A stretch of 10,302 nucleotides of DNA, taken from NCBI GenBank assembly GCA_003157715.1, contig PMKK01000104.1, positions 1 through 10,302 of the forward strand. The letters run 5' to 3'. Shown piece by piece: positions 1 to 8,683 of this stretch (the first letter of the stretch is position 1; each line of letters starts with the position of its first letter). Origin of the DNA: Actinomycetota bacterium (GTDB lineage Bacteria > Actinomycetota > Thermoleophilia > UBA2241). The position numbers and the translations under genes are program-made. The notes under the pieces are model-generated. The model did no database searches and was not told the DNA's origin. It saw only the letters and a program-made list of their open reading frames with translations.

Positions 1-2621
1 CGCGGGCCTTCGCCGGCAACTTCGATCCGCCGGCCCTGCTGGCCGCCATCGACCGCGCCCATCTGTTCGGCGCCCGCGTCTTCCTGGCCCTGAACGTGCT
101 GCTCAGAGACGATGAGCTCGAGCCCGCTCTCGCCGCGCTGGCCGAACCTTATAGGGCCGGCCTCGACGCGCTGATCGTCACCGACCTCGGTCTGGCCGCG
201 CTCGTGCGCGAGGCCTACCCTGGGCTCGAGCTGCACGCCAGCACCCAGCTCGACACGCACTCCGGCGCCCAGCTGGAGCGCTTGGCCGGCCTGGGCTTCG
301 CCCGCGCCATCCTGGCGCGCGAACTGAGCCTCGACGAGATCGCTACGCTCGAGCCCCACGGCCTCGGCCTCGAAGCCTTCGTCCACGGCGCGCTGTGCTA
401 TGGCTATTCGGGAGCCTGCCTGCTGTCGAGCCTGGCTTCCGGGCGCAGCGGCAACCGAGGCCGCTGCAGCCAGGCCTGCCGCATGCGCTACCGGCTTGAC
501 CAGCCCTCGCGCGACGCGGGCGCGGCCGGCCCGTTCTCGCTCGCCGCATCGCCGCCCGGCACGCATCCGCCCGGCGCATCGCCGCCCGGCACGTTCTCGC
601 CCGGCATGTCCTCACCCGGGACCAAGGGTGCCGGTGGCGAGGGCCCCGAGCCGCAGCGCATCCTCTCGACCTCCGATCTAGCCGCTATCGGCGCGCTGCC
701 CGCGCTGCTCGCGGCGGGAGTCACCTCGCTCAAGATCGAGGGCCGCATGAAAGACCCGGCTTACGTCGCCGTGACGACCGCCGTCTATCGCGAGGCGCTC
801 GACGCGGCGCTCGCCGATCCTGCCGGGTTCACGGTGTCGCCGGCCTGGCTTGAGCGCCTCGAGCAGAGCTTCTCGCGCGGTTTCACGACGGCGCACCTCG
901 AGGGCCGCCACGCCGCCGTGCGCAGTGGCGGGAGCGGCGGGCACCGAGGCGTCCAGATCGGCCGGGTCGAGGCCGTCGACGAAGCCAGCGGCCGCGCCAC
1001 CGTGCGCGTCGACCGTGAGTTGCATCACGCCGACGTGCTGCAGATCTACACGGTCGCGGGCGCGACCGATCCCGCTCGGCTCGAGGCGCTGCTCGCGCCT
1101 GTGTTCGCCGATCGCGGACACAGCGCCGGCCGTCGGCAGCTCGCCGGCCGTGAGCGCGACGGCGGCGCCGAACAGCTCGCCGGCGGGGCGCGCGGGGCCG
1201 ATGCCGGGCGCGTCGTGCTGCGCCTGCGGGAGCGGGTGAGCGTCAAAGACAGGGTGTTTCGCACGAGCTCGGGCCGGGACGAGGCCTTCACAGCCGACGC
1301 GGTGGCGGCACGCGTGCTCGCCCGGCCGATCGCCCTCGCGGCCGTTCTGCGCGGCCGCCGGGGTGAGTGTCCGCGCCTGACTCTGACAGGGGATGGGGAA
1401 GAGGTGACGGTCGACGGCAACGTGCCGTTGGCAGCCGCCCGGACCGCCGGCCTGACCGCCGACAAGGCGCGCCGCGCGATCGCGGCGCTCGGCGGCACAC
1501 CGTACGAGCTGCGCTCCTGCGAGTTCGCCGTCGACGAGGGTCTGTTCCTGGGCGTCGGCGATCTCAAGGAGCTGCGCCGCGCGGCCGTGGCGGCCCTCGA
1601 CGAGCGGCGGCTGGAGCGCTGGCGGCGGGCCGTGACCGCCCCGGCGTCGTCCGGCACCGCTCCCGCCGTCGCCCCGGCGTCGTCCGGCACCGCTCCCGCC
1701 GTCGCCCCAGCGGCGTCCGGCACCGCTCTCGCCGCCGCCTCGGCGACGAATGCCGGCTCTTCGGCCGGCGCCGCACCGGTGTCCGCGGCCGTGCCGGCCG
1801 GCGTCGCACGCACCGCGCCGGCTGTCTCAGTGGCGTTGCAGGTCGTCTTGCGCGTGCGCCCCGGGGAGGAGCCCGTCGCGTGGGAGGGTATCGACGCGCT
1901 CTGCCTCGATCTGAGGCGGGGCGACGATCCGGATTCGATCAGCGCCGCCGTCGCTGGCGCCCGCCGCCGGGGGGTGGCGCTGCGGGTCCGCTCGCCGGAG
2001 GTGCTGTTCGACAGTGATGAGCGGTGGGCGCGCGTCGTCGCGGCGCTGGGCTGGGATGCGGTCTACGCCCGGCACGCGGCGGCGCTGTCGTGGGCGGGCA
2101 CCGTGCTGCTCGAGTATCCGCTGCAGGGGCTGAACCCGCGCTCGGTCCCACTGCTCGGGGCGGCCGGCCTCGTGTGTAGCGCGGAGCTGTCGCTCGACGA
2201 CATCGGCCTTCTCACGACGGGCCTCGCGGCGGCGACAGGGGACCGGGCGAGCGCGCCCGCCGCGCCGCTTGTCGAGGCGCTTGTCTTCGGACGCGAACAG
2301 GTGCTCGTGAGCCGCGACACCCTGGGGCCGGCGGAGGGCCCGGCCGCTTCCGGCTCGCTCATGCTGACCGACACTCGCGGCTATGCGTTCCCGGTGCAGG
2401 TCGCCCCCGGCGAGACCCGCATCTTCAGCTCCAGAGTGACCAACGTCTGCGGGCATCTGGACGAGCTCGCCGCGGCGGGCGTGCGCGGCGCGATCGTCGT
2501 GCAGGCCGATCTCAGCGGCGACGAGCGCCGCGCCTTCGCGCGCGCCGGCCTGGCCGGCCTCGCGGCCTTCAGCGACCGTGGGCGGTTCACGACGGGCCAC
2601 CTCTTCCGCGGCGTCGCCTGA
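1..2621 (+). CDS. U32 family peptidase-like protein with DUF3656-type domain, 5' partial
   Basis: The reading frame is open from the first bases (codons from base 3) and encodes RAFAGNFDPPALL..., a typical internal stretch of the U32 N-terminal domain, so the true start lies upstream. The GTG at 96 is only the first in-window start-like codon. Numbering from that GTG: the U32 signature HGALC, then C101-x6-C108-x15-C124-x3-C128 around GRSGNRG (residues 97-128), and SLKIEGRMKDPAY near 210-225. A DUF3656-type segment spans about 383-510 (VKDRVFRT, LGGTPYEL, GVGDLKELRR). The C-terminal domain ends in TGHLFRGV. Family members studied so far (RlhA and TrhP in RNA hydroxylation, UbiU/UbiV in O2-independent ubiquinone hydroxylation) are not proven proteases, and UbiU/UbiV bind a 4Fe-4S cluster through four cysteines. 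I infer an RNA-modification or hydroxylation role over collagenase activity. At 841+ residues it is longer than RlhA (about 650), partly from repetitive linkers at 152-176 and 515-560. Family assignment is firm; substrate unknown. Confidence 0.9.
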   Translation, partial: RAFAGNFDPPALLAAIDRAHLFGARVFLALNVLLRDDELEPALAALAEPYRAGLDALIVTDLGLAALVREAYPGLELHASTQLDTHSGAQLERLAGLGFARAILARELSLDEIATLEPHGLGLEAFVHGALCYGYSGACLLSSLASGRSGNRGRCSQACRMRYRLDQPSRDAGAAGPFSLAASPPGTHPPGASPPGTFSPGMSSPGTKGAGGEGPEPQRILSTSDLAAIGALPALLAAGVTSLKIEGRMKDPAYVAVTTAVYREALDAALADPAGFTVSPAWLERLEQSFSRGFTTAHLEGRHAAVRSGGSGGHRGVQIGRVEAVDEASGRATVRVDRELHHADVLQIYTVAGATDPARLEALLAPVFADRGHSAGRRQLAGRERDGGAEQLAGGARGADAGRVVLRLRERVSVKDRVFRTSSGRDEAFTADAVAARVLARPIALAAVLRGRRGECPRLTLTGDGEEVTVDGNVPLAAARTAGLTADKARRAIAALGGTPYELRSCEFAVDEGLFLGVGDLKELRRAAVAALDERRLERWRRAVTAPASSGTAPAVAPASSGTAPAVAPAASGTALAAASATNAGSSAGAAPVSAAVPAGVARTAPAVSVALQVVLRVRPGEEPVAWEGIDALCLDLRRGDDPDSISAAVAGARRRGVALRVRSPEVLFDSDERWARVVAALGWDAVYARHAAALSWAGTVLLEYPLQGLNPRSVPLLGAAGLVCSAELSLDDIGLLTTGLAAATGDRASAPAAPLVEALVFGREQVLVSRDTLGPAEGPAASGSLMLTDTRGYAFPVQVAPGETRIFSSRVTNVCGHLDELAAAGVRGAIVVQADLSGDERRAFARAGLAGLAAFSDRGRFTTGHLFRGVA
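549..623 (+). repeat. In-frame 15-bp tandem repeat encoding a Pro-Gly pentapeptide (5 units)
   Basis: Five consecutive 15-base units encode SPPGT, HPPGA, SPPGT, FSPGM and SSPGT (residues 152-176 counted from the GTG at 96). The array falls between the U32 cysteine cluster and the segment beginning ILSTSDL, where family members normally have a short connection. It keeps the frame and probably forms a flexible loop. Confidence 0.85.
1638..1736 (+). repeat. In-frame 33-bp tandem repeat (3 units; first two identical)
   Basis: Units at 1638-1670 and 1671-1703 are identical base for base and encode APASSGTAPAV. A third, diverged unit at 1704-1736 encodes APAASGTALAA. The array is followed by more Ala/Ser/Gly-rich sequence to about 1815. 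It sits between the DUF3656-type domain and the C-terminal domain of the U32 protein and looks like an extendable linker. The exact identity of two units suggests a recent duplication, so copy number may vary between strains. Confidence 0.9.
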
Positions 2622-2637
2622 CCGCGCGGCGCACGGC

Positions 2638-2700
2638 GGCGCGCGGCACGCAGAGGCGCGCGGCACACAGAGGCGCGCGGGCGCGCGGTGGCGCGCGGCA
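2638..2700. repeat. GC-rich intergenic tandem array (GGCGCGCGG units)
   Basis: The gap between the convergent U32 and PBP genes is nearly filled by four units starting GGCGCGCGG: 2638-2654 and 2655-2671 (17 bases, differing at one position), 2672-2689 (18 bases, diverged) and 2690-2700 (partial). A perfect palindrome, GGCGGCCGCC, follows at 2714-2723, directly beside the PBP stop codon. There is no T-tract on either strand, so this is not a classical intrinsic terminator, although GC-rich structure between convergent genes could help end transcription. Confidence 0.6.
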
Positions 2701-2724
2701 GGTGTCATCGCGTGGCGGCCGCCG

Positions 2725-5379
2725 CTACGGCGAGCTGCTCGGCGCCGGCTGTGCCGCGAGGGTGAGGCGCACGAGTGCGCCGAGCTCGAGTGTCGAGCCC
2801 GCGGCCGGTGCCTGTGAGACCACCAGCGCGCCGGCGCCGCCAGCCGGCGCTTCAGCTCCCAGTCCGACGGCGGCCAGGGCGGCCTGAGCCGCGGCCAGCG
2901 TCAGGCCGTCCGTGGACGGCACCACGACGTTCACCGCGCTGCCGTGCACGACGATCCCGACCGTCCCCTTACCCGACGTCCCGCCGGCCGGCTGCTGGCT
3001 GACCACCGTGCCCTGCGCTCCTCCCGACAGGTCGTCGTAGGTCACGCCGGCGGCAAAGCCGGCCGCCTGCAGCGTCTCCTCGGCGGCGCCGCGGAACTGC
3101 CCCACGACGTCGGGTATGACGTGCAGCGGACCGCTGTCGATGCGCAGCGTGACGTCGGTCCCCTGAAGGATGCTCTCGCCGGTCGGGGGTGACTGGCCCA
3201 CGACGAGGCCCTGCTGAGCCGGATCGCCGGGCAGGTAGACGATCTGCCAGCCGAGCTTCCTGGCTCGCAGCTGCGCCTGGGCGGCGCTGAGGCTCAGGCC
3301 GGTCAGGGCGGGCACGCTCACCCGCAGCGGACCGTGGAGCGTGCACGGCTCGGTGGGCCCCTGGGCGTCGAAGAAGAAGCACTTCAGGCGCTCCGGACAC
3401 CACCTCGTCGCCAGGGCGCCGCTGCGGGCACAGACGATCCGCTTCTTGACCGGCGGCGTCTTGAAGCGCGGGAACGCATGCGGCGGCACGCCGGCCAGGG
3501 CGCCGCTCGCGAAACGACTCCAGATCATCGCCGGAAAGGTGCCGCCCGCGACCCTGATGCCGTGCACGATCATCTCGCGCTGCGAGCGTGGATAGCCGAC
3601 CCAGACGGCGGCCGCCAGGTCCGGCGTGTAGCCGCAAAACCAGGCGTCGGCGTAGTTGGTGGTCGTGCCGGTCTTGCCGGCCGCGGGCCGGCCGATCGCC
3701 GCTGCCTGTCCGGTGCCACGGGCGATCACCTGCTGCAGGATCGACGTCTCGAGACCCGCCTGCCAGGGCAGCAGCGCGCGCGAACGCACCAGGGTGTTGC
3801 GGACCAGGGTCTTGCCCTGCGCGTCGGTCACCCGGGTGATCGAGATCGGCGCCGGCACGCCGTCGGCCAGCATCGTGCCGCTCAGACGCTCGCCGCCGTC
3901 GGCGAGGGTCGCGTAGGCGTTGGCCATCTCGAGCGGGCTGACGCCGGTCGTGAGACCGCCCAGGGCGATCGACGGGTTGTCGCCGACGGAGCTCGTGATC
4001 CCCATGTCCGCGGCGGTGCCGGCGATGTTGTCGGGACCCACCATCATCGAGAGGTCGGCGTAGACGGTGTTGTCGGACTCGACGGTCGCGTCGGCCAAGG
4101 TGATCTTGCCGGCGTAGCCGCCCGAGTAGGTGCTCACGTTCCACCTCGAGCCGTCGCCCAGGGCGATCGACTTGGGCTCGGAGATGAAGACACTCGCCGG
4201 CGACATGCCCTGGCGGATGGCCGTGGCCAGGGCGAAGGGTTTGAAGGCCGAGCCGGGTTGGCGCCGGCCGTCGACCGCCACGTCGAACTGCTGGCGGGCG
4301 AAGTCGCGGCCCCCGACGAGGGCCTTGACCTGGTCTGTGTGAGGGTCGATGGCGACCAGCGAGACCGACGGGTCGCCGGGCTGCCCGAGGATCGCGGTGG
4401 CGGCCTTGTCGGCGTCGCGCTGGACGCGGGGATCGAGGGTCGTGTAGACGCGCAGGCCGCCGCCGAAGGCGGTCGCGGCGCCGAACTGATGGACGAGCTG
4501 CGAGATCACGTACTCGACGAAGTAGGGCGCCAGGTGACTCTTGGGCAGGGTGTGGGGCCGCCGCGGCAGCGGCGCGCGCGCCGCTGCCGCGGCGTCACGC
4601 GCCGACACGACGCCCTGCCGCCGCATGGCGTCCAGCACGACCTGCCGCCGGGCGCGGGCGGCCGCAGGGTCGGTGAACGGGTCGTCCCTGACCGGGTTCT
4701 GGATGACGGCGGCCAGCAGCGCCGCTTGCGGCAGGGTCAGCCGGCGCGCGCTCCTGCCGAAGAACGTGCGGGCCGCCATCTCGATGCCGTAGGCGCCCTG
4801 CCCGAAGTAGATCGTGTTCAGGTAGTCCGTCAGGATCTTGTCCTTGGACCAGCGTTTCTCGAGCTGGTAGGCCAGCACTGCCTCGCGGAGCTTGCGCGAC
4901 ACGGTGTCGGCGGTGCGCTCGTCGCGCGGCAGGTAGGCGTTCTTGATGAACTGCTGGGTGATGGTCGAACCGCCCTGCACCGTGCGGCCGGCGGTCAGGT
5001 CGCGGCCCAGGGCTCGCAGGATCGAGGCATAGTCGACGCCGTCGTGCTCGTAGAAGCGGCGGTCCTCGATGGCCACCACGGCCCGTTTCACGACCGGCGC
5101 GATCTGGCCGGAGTTGACGATCACCCGGCTCTCGTCGCCGCGCAGCACGGCCAGGACGTGATGTCGCGGAGAGCCATCGTAGATGATGGTGTTCTGGGTG
5201 ACGGCCTGATGAGCGGCGATGTCGAGCTTCGGCAGACCTCTGGCGACGGTCGACAAGCCGGCCTTCACCGTGACTCCGGCGACCCCGGCGATGAGCACGA
5301 CGACGCCGAGCGTCGCCACCGCGACGACCGTGCGGTAGTCCGCGTGCCTGCCTCTCGCTCTGCGACGCCAGCCCGACAT
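2725..5379 (-). CDS. Class A penicillin-binding protein (PBP1A-type) with three PASTA repeats
   Basis: This bifunctional peptidoglycan synthase of 884 residues polymerises lipid II and cross-links stem peptides outside the membrane. It has a short basic cytoplasmic tail, one membrane anchor (about 17-38), and a GT51 transglycosylase domain with the catalytic-type E105 in EDRRFYEH, GGSTITQQ at 136-143 and RKLREAVLA at 162-170. The transpeptidase domain carries SAFK (nucleophile S377, K380), SDN (435-437) and KTG (569-571). Four cysteines (C650, C661, C667, C679) follow. Three PASTA repeats cover about 686-750, 752-815 and 816-876, the third Ala/Gly-rich and somewhat degenerate. PASTA modules in cell-wall enzymes are associated with peptidoglycan or beta-lactam-like ligands. 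The ATG at 5379 is preceded on its strand by AGAAGG four bases away. The stop is TAG at 2727-2725. The gene is divergent from tyrS. All catalytic motifs are intact; length is normal for a PASTA-bearing class A PBP. Confidence 0.96.
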   Translation of the reverse strand: MSGWRRRARGRHADYRTVVAVATLGVVVLIAGVAGVTVKAGLSTVARGLPKLDIAAHQAVTQNTIIYDGSPRHHVLAVLRGDESRVIVNSGQIAPVVKRAVVAIEDRRFYEHDGVDYASILRALGRDLTAGRTVQGGSTITQQFIKNAYLPRDERTADTVSRKLREAVLAYQLEKRWSKDKILTDYLNTIYFGQGAYGIEMAARTFFGRSARRLTLPQAALLAAVIQNPVRDDPFTDPAAARARRQVVLDAMRRQGVVSARDAAAAARAPLPRRPHTLPKSHLAPYFVEYVISQLVHQFGAATAFGGGLRVYTTLDPRVQRDADKAATAILGQPGDPSVSLVAIDPHTDQVKALVGGRDFARQQFDVAVDGRRQPGSAFKPFALATAIRQGMSPASVFISEPKSIALGDGSRWNVSTYSGGYAGKITLADATVESDNTVYADLSMMVGPDNIAGTAADMGITSSVGDNPSIALGGLTTGVSPLEMANAYATLADGGERLSGTMLADGVPAPISITRVTDAQGKTLVRNTLVRSRALLPWQAGLETSILQQVIARGTGQAAAIGRPAAGKTGTTTNYADAWFCGYTPDLAAAVWVGYPRSQREMIVHGIRVAGGTFPAMIWSRFASGALAGVPPHAFPRFKTPPVKKRIVCARSGALATRWCPERLKCFFFDAQGPTEPCTLHGPLRVSVPALTGLSLSAAQAQLRARKLGWQIVYLPGDPAQQGLVVGQSPPTGESILQGTDVTLRIDSGPLHVIPDVVGQFRGAAEETLQAAGFAAGVTYDDLSGGAQGTVVSQQPAGGTSGKGTVGIVVHGSAVNVVVPSTDGLTLAAAQAALAAVGLGAEAPAGGAGALVVSQAPAAGSTLELGALVRLTLAAQPAPSSSP

Positions 5380-5511
5380 ATGACCTTCTGTCGGCTGATT
5401 GGCCGCGCGACCATAGCCCCTGTGCCCGGGTGCTCGCGCGAGAGCGGGCCCGCGGTCACGCTCGGGGCCTTTCCGGCGTGCCGCGGGCCCTGTGGTATCA
5501 TGCGCGGCGCC
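5380..5511. promoter_or_regulatory. Divergent promoter region between the PBP gene and tyrS
   Basis: These 132 bases separate two head-to-head genes and must hold the start signals for both unless transcription enters from further away. Toward tyrS there is an extended -10-like TGGTATCAT (5493-5501). Toward the PBP gene the only weak -10-like hexamer I see is TATGGT (minus strand, 5415-5410), with no convincing -35. A perfect palindrome CTCGCGCGAG lies at 5433-5442 inside the longer imperfect inverted repeat GCCCG...CGGGC, and could be an operator or just GC-rich sequence. No T-box-like leader is evident, and the space is short for one. Confidence 0.5.
5493..5501 (+). promoter_or_regulatory. 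Extended -10 promoter element for tyrS
   Basis: TGG followed by TATCAT matches an extended -10 (TGn-TATAAT, five of six in the hexamer). It ends ten bases before the ATG at 5512, so initiation at the usual distance would give an mRNA with a 5' leader of zero to a few bases. No clear -35 is seen at the standard spacing; TTCCGG at 5471-5476 is a poor match. Confidence 0.45.
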
Positions 5512-6741
<1,230 letters not shown>

Positions 6742-6868
6742 AACGGCGCGGCCCACCGGCCGGCGAGCGATGGCGGCGCGTGCCTCCGCCACGCTAGACT
6801 GCAACCGCGAACACGAGCGGCCAAAGGCGCGCGTCGTGGGCGCCTTCTCTGTCGAGGCAAGGAGCAGC
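6742..6868 (+). promoter_or_regulatory. Gap between tyrS and the ABC gene, with a possible promoter
   Basis: I treat this stretch as noncoding, although it is in frame with the ABC gene from ATG 6770. If read as protein it uses codons (cta, cca, tct, gca, agg) that are scarce in the neighbouring genes. A -10-like TAGACT lies at 6795-6800 without a convincing -35. At the left edge, CGGCCGG (6730-6736) can pair with CCGGCCG (6756-6762) around the tyrS stop codon. This weak hairpin lacks a T-tract and I do not call it a terminator. Confidence 0.35.
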
Positions 6869-8674
6869 TTGATCAAGCGACCAAAGGGGCATGTGCTGCG
6901 CCGCGGCCGCACCGCGCTGCGCATCATGTCGGTGCCTGCCACGCGGATCGTCCTGCTGGTCGGTCTCTCGGTCGCCCTCGCCGTGCTGCAGGGTCTCGCG
7001 GTCGGCATGCTGAACCCGGTCCTGCAGTACATCGAGTTCGGCTCCGTGAAAAGCAGCGGTCTCTACGGCACGATCCTCCTCGACGCCTCCCACGCGCTCG
7101 GGCTGAAGGTGGGCCTGCTGACGCTGCTCATCCTGGCGTTCGTCCCGGTCATCTTTCGCGAGATCGTGTACTTCATCAACAACTGGGCGACGTCACGCAT
7201 CGTGCAGGGCGCCACCATCCGCATGCGGACCCGGGGCTTCTCGGCGCTGGTCGACGGTGACCTCGCGTTCGTGGTCGGCCAGGGGTTCGGTAACCTCGTC
7301 AGCACGCTGACCCTCCAGGCGCAGCGCGGCAGCCAGGCCGTCGGCCAGTTCCTGGCGCAGATCTCGACTGGTCTCCTCATCCTGATGTACGTGGTCGTGC
7401 TGCTCACGCTCGACTGGCGGCTGGGGCTCATAGCCGTGGTGGCAATGTTGTTCATGTCGTTTCTCGTGAGAGGGGCGGTCACGCGTTCGCGGGCGCTCGG
7501 CGCCGAGACCACGCGCCGTAACAACGAGACCTATTCGGTCATCGGCGAGCGCATCACGGCCATCCGCCTCATCAAGATGCTGGGTCAGGAACGTGCCGAG
7601 ACGCGTAAGGTCAGCCAGGTCGTGCAACACCTGGCCGATGCCCAGGTCCGCATCGCCATCTTCAGCGGCGTCATCGAGGTGACTCTCGACCCGCTCAACA
7701 TGCTGGTGGTGTTCGGCATCATCTACGTCGGCGTCCAGTACTTCGACGCCTCGCTCGCCACGCTCGGCGTCTTCCTGTTCATCCTGCTGCAGCTCAGCCA
7801 GCTGGCCAAGAACTTCAACGCCGGCTGGCAGACACTGGTCTCGCTCATCGACAGCCTGATCAGCGTGCGCGACGTGATCAGCAAGGCCACGGCCTCGCTG
7901 CGCATCGTCGGGGGTAAGACGAAGTTCGAAGGTGTGCGCGAGAGCATCCGTCTCGAGAACGTGAGCTTCGCCTACGGCGACGAGAAGAAGCATCTGGTCC
8001 TCAAGGGCGTCGACCTCGAGATTCCGAGCCGTTCGCAGACCGCCATCGTGGGCAGGTCGGGCGGCGGCAAGTCGACGCTGGTCGACCTCATTCCCCGGCT
8101 GCGCGAGGCGACCTCGGGCGAGATCCTCTTCGACGGGCGGCGCATCCAGGACTTCGAACTGCGATCGCTGCGCCGGTCGATCGGGTTCATGACCCAGGAC
8201 GCCCTCCTGTTCGACGACACCATCCGCGTCAACCTCGGCTACGGCCTCGATCACGAACCGACCGGCGGGGAGATCGACGCCGCTCTCAGGGCCAGCTACT
8301 CCTCGACCTTCGTCGCCGACCTTCCCAGCGGCCTCGACACGCGGGTCGGCGACCGTGGGGTACGGCTCTCGGGCGGGCAGCGCCAGCGCCTTGCGCTGGC
8401 CCGGGTATTCCTGCAGGACCCCGACATCCTGATCCTCGACGAGCCGACCAGCGCGCTCGATTCGGAATCAGAGGAGTACATCCAGAAGGCACTCGAGTCG
8501 ATGCGCCACCGCAAGACCCTGATCGTGATCGCCCACCGGCTCTCGACCGTGAGTCACTCCGATCAGATCGTCGTGCTCGATCACGGCGTCATCGTCGAGC
8601 GCGGCGCGCACGAAGAGCTGCTCGAAGCCGAAGGCGCCTATCATCGGCTCTTCGATCTGCAGATCTACCGCTAG
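6869..8674 (+). CDS. ABC exporter half-transporter (MsbA/PglK-like), fused membrane and ATPase domains
   Basis: A 601-residue membrane transporter expected to act as a dimer. The N-terminal half has about six membrane segments (roughly 25-47, 81-103, 146-162, 165-181, 277-292, 296-315). The ATPase half has Walker A GRSGGGKST at 395-403, Q-loop Q443, signature LSGGQ at 500-504, Walker B ILILDEP with D524 and E525, and switch histidine H556 in IAHRLST. All catalytic residues are present. I chose TTG 6869 because AAGGAG precedes it by four bases, a -10-like element lies upstream, and the resulting length is normal for the family. ATG 6770 would add 33 residues with atypical codons, and ATG 6926 would remove 19. 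The next two genes concern nonulosonic-acid glycans, so I infer export or flipping of a lipid-linked glycan; drug or lipid export cannot be excluded. The stop codon overlaps the next gene's ribosome binding site. Confidence 0.9.
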   Translation: MIKRPKGHVLRRGRTALRIMSVPATRIVLLVGLSVALAVLQGLAVGMLNPVLQYIEFGSVKSSGLYGTILLDASHALGLKVGLLTLLILAFVPVIFREIVYFINNWATSRIVQGATIRMRTRGFSALVDGDLAFVVGQGFGNLVSTLTLQAQRGSQAVGQFLAQISTGLLILMYVVVLLTLDWRLGLIAVVAMLFMSFLVRGAVTRSRALGAETTRRNNETYSVIGERITAIRLIKMLGQERAETRKVSQVVQHLADAQVRIAIFSGVIEVTLDPLNMLVVFGIIYVGVQYFDASLATLGVFLFILLQLSQLAKNFNAGWQTLVSLIDSLISVRDVISKATASLRIVGGKTKFEGVRESIRLENVSFAYGDEKKHLVLKGVDLEIPSRSQTAIVGRSGGGKSTLVDLIPRLREATSGEILFDGRRIQDFELRSLRRSIGFMTQDALLFDDTIRVNLGYGLDHEPTGGEIDAALRASYSSTFVADLPSGLDTRVGDRGVRLSGGQRQRLALARVFLQDPDILILDEPTSALDSESEEYIQKALESMRHRKTLIVIAHRLSTVSHSDQIVVLDHGVIVERGAHEELLEAEGAYHRLFDLQIYR

Positions 8675-8678
8675 GAGG
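8673..8678 (+). promoter_or_regulatory. Ribosome binding site overlapping the ABC gene stop codon
   Basis: AGGAGG shares its first two bases with the TAG stop of the ABC gene and lies five bases before the GTG at 8684. It is the strongest Shine-Dalgarno in the window. It decides the GTG start and points to coupled expression of the two genes. Confidence 0.8.
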
Positions 8679-8683
8679 GGCGC

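Noticed and set aside
549..623. Short direct repeats considered as a CRISPR array
   Set aside because: The units are contiguous with no spacers, keep the reading frame and encode a simple peptide repeat.
1827..2708. 293-codon minus-strand open frame opposite the U32 C-terminal domain
   Set aside because: Low-complexity Arg/Ala-rich product antisense to conserved U32 sequence (TGHLFRGV end). It is a GC-content artefact.
5420..5460. Inverted repeat in the divergent region considered as a T-box or riboswitch
   Set aside because: The region is only 132 bases long, no specifier or antiterminator-like elements are recognisable, and the likely tyrS promoter lies downstream of it.
3334..5511. Long plus-strand open frame running without a stop into tyrS, which would give an 1135-residue fusion
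   Set aside because: It is the antisense of the PBP gene, whose catalytic motifs are all intact. The translation is Arg/Gly/Asp-rich with no recognisable domain before MVDQ, which matches normal TyrRS N-termini. High GC explains the missing stops.
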